Source of the DNA: Bacteroidota bacterium
GTDB lineage: Bacteria; Bacteroidota; Bacteroidia; Bacteroidales; UBA1556
DNA: 6,177 nt
Direction: 5' to 3'
Assembly (NCBI GenBank): GCA_003973505.1
Contig: QNXT01000136.1
Coordinates: 1 to 6,177 of the forward strand
A program made the position numbers and the translations under genes. A model generated the notes under the pieces. It was not told the DNA's origin. It did no database searches and worked only from the letters and a program-made list of their open reading frames with translations. This document shows positions 5,964 through 6,177 of the stretch, piece by piece (the first letter of the stretch is position 1; every line of letters begins with the position of its first letter).

Positions 5964-6177
5964 CTAAACCATTTCCCGATGAATATGCTCTACAATACGA
6001 TTTTTAAGCATCTCAGCATATACATCCACCACAATTTCCCGATACTGAAAAATAATGATTCCCACAGCTTTTGAAATAGGAACACTACTTTTTGCCTGCT
6101 GATTAAACTGCTTTTTCATCACCTTAGGCATCAACTCTTCAATCAGCTCTATACGCGCTGCTATTTCAAAGCGTTTG
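5964..6177 (-). CDS. Unidentified protein, C-terminal fragment
   Basis: On the minus strand a frame is open from the right edge to a TAG stop at 5964-5966, giving the last 70 residues of a protein whose start lies outside the window. The end reads VEHIHREMV. The fragment is soluble-looking, strongly helical and charged, with a hydrophobic segment VPISKAVGIIIFQY and amphipathic stretches such as ARIELIEELMPKVMKKQF and VDVYAEMLKNRIVEHI. I do not recognise a family. The frame ends cleanly next to the shared terminator, and its amino-acid make-up is protein-like with no stop over 70 codons in AT-rich DNA. Both suggest a real gene rather than a chance frame. Confidence 0.65.
   Translation of the reverse strand, partial: KRFEIAARIELIEELMPKVMKKQFNQQAKSSVPISKAVGIIIFQYREIVVDVYAEMLKNRIVEHIHREMV

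Overview
The window looks like ordinary chromosome from an AT-rich member of the Bacteroidota, probably an environmental Bacteroidales/Marinilabiliales-type organism; the order is inferred, not shown. Four things support the phylum. No gene has a clear Shine-Dalgarno sequence. Promoter -7 boxes fit the Bacteroidota TAnnTTTG pattern. SerA is the short, lysine-type enzyme that I associate with this phylum. A secreted protein matches, from memory, an uncharacterised family common in it. I see no rRNA, tRNA, insertion sequence, CRISPR array, phage gene or plasmid gene.

Layout, left to right. Positions 1-383 (+) hold the C-terminal 126 residues of a type 1 glutamine amidotransferase, cut by the window edge. 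It converges on an HdeD/DUF308-type six-helix membrane protein at 515-1108 (-); the 131-bp gap holds a perfect 12-bp inverted repeat. A 162-bp divergent intergenic region (1109-1270) carries a -7-like box for each direction. The + strand then has a secreted protein of unknown function (1271-2302) with a lysine-rich insert. A 213-bp gap with two AT-rich inverted repeats follows.

The core of the window is a serine-biosynthesis cluster on the + strand: serC (2516-3589), serA (3694-4614) and a DUF1015 gene (4636-5886). A strong hairpin terminator at 5909-5944 closes it. SerA oxidises 3-phosphoglycerate to 3-phosphohydroxypyruvate, and SerC transaminates that to O-phosphoserine. No recognisable phosphoserine phosphatase (SerB) is present; the third gene is DUF1015, of unproven function. 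Its DGHHR motif resembles the ParB-like fold that includes free-serine kinases, so a role on serine or phosphoserine is a reasonable hypothesis. serC and serA are separated by a 104-bp spacer built from degenerate 7-bp repeats in inverted orientation.

The right end (5964-6177, -) holds the last 70 codons of an unidentified gene converging on the terminator.

The most interesting points are the DUF1015 gene in the place where a SerB would be expected, the lysine in place of the catalytic histidine in SerA, and the heptamer-built inverted repeat between serC and serA.
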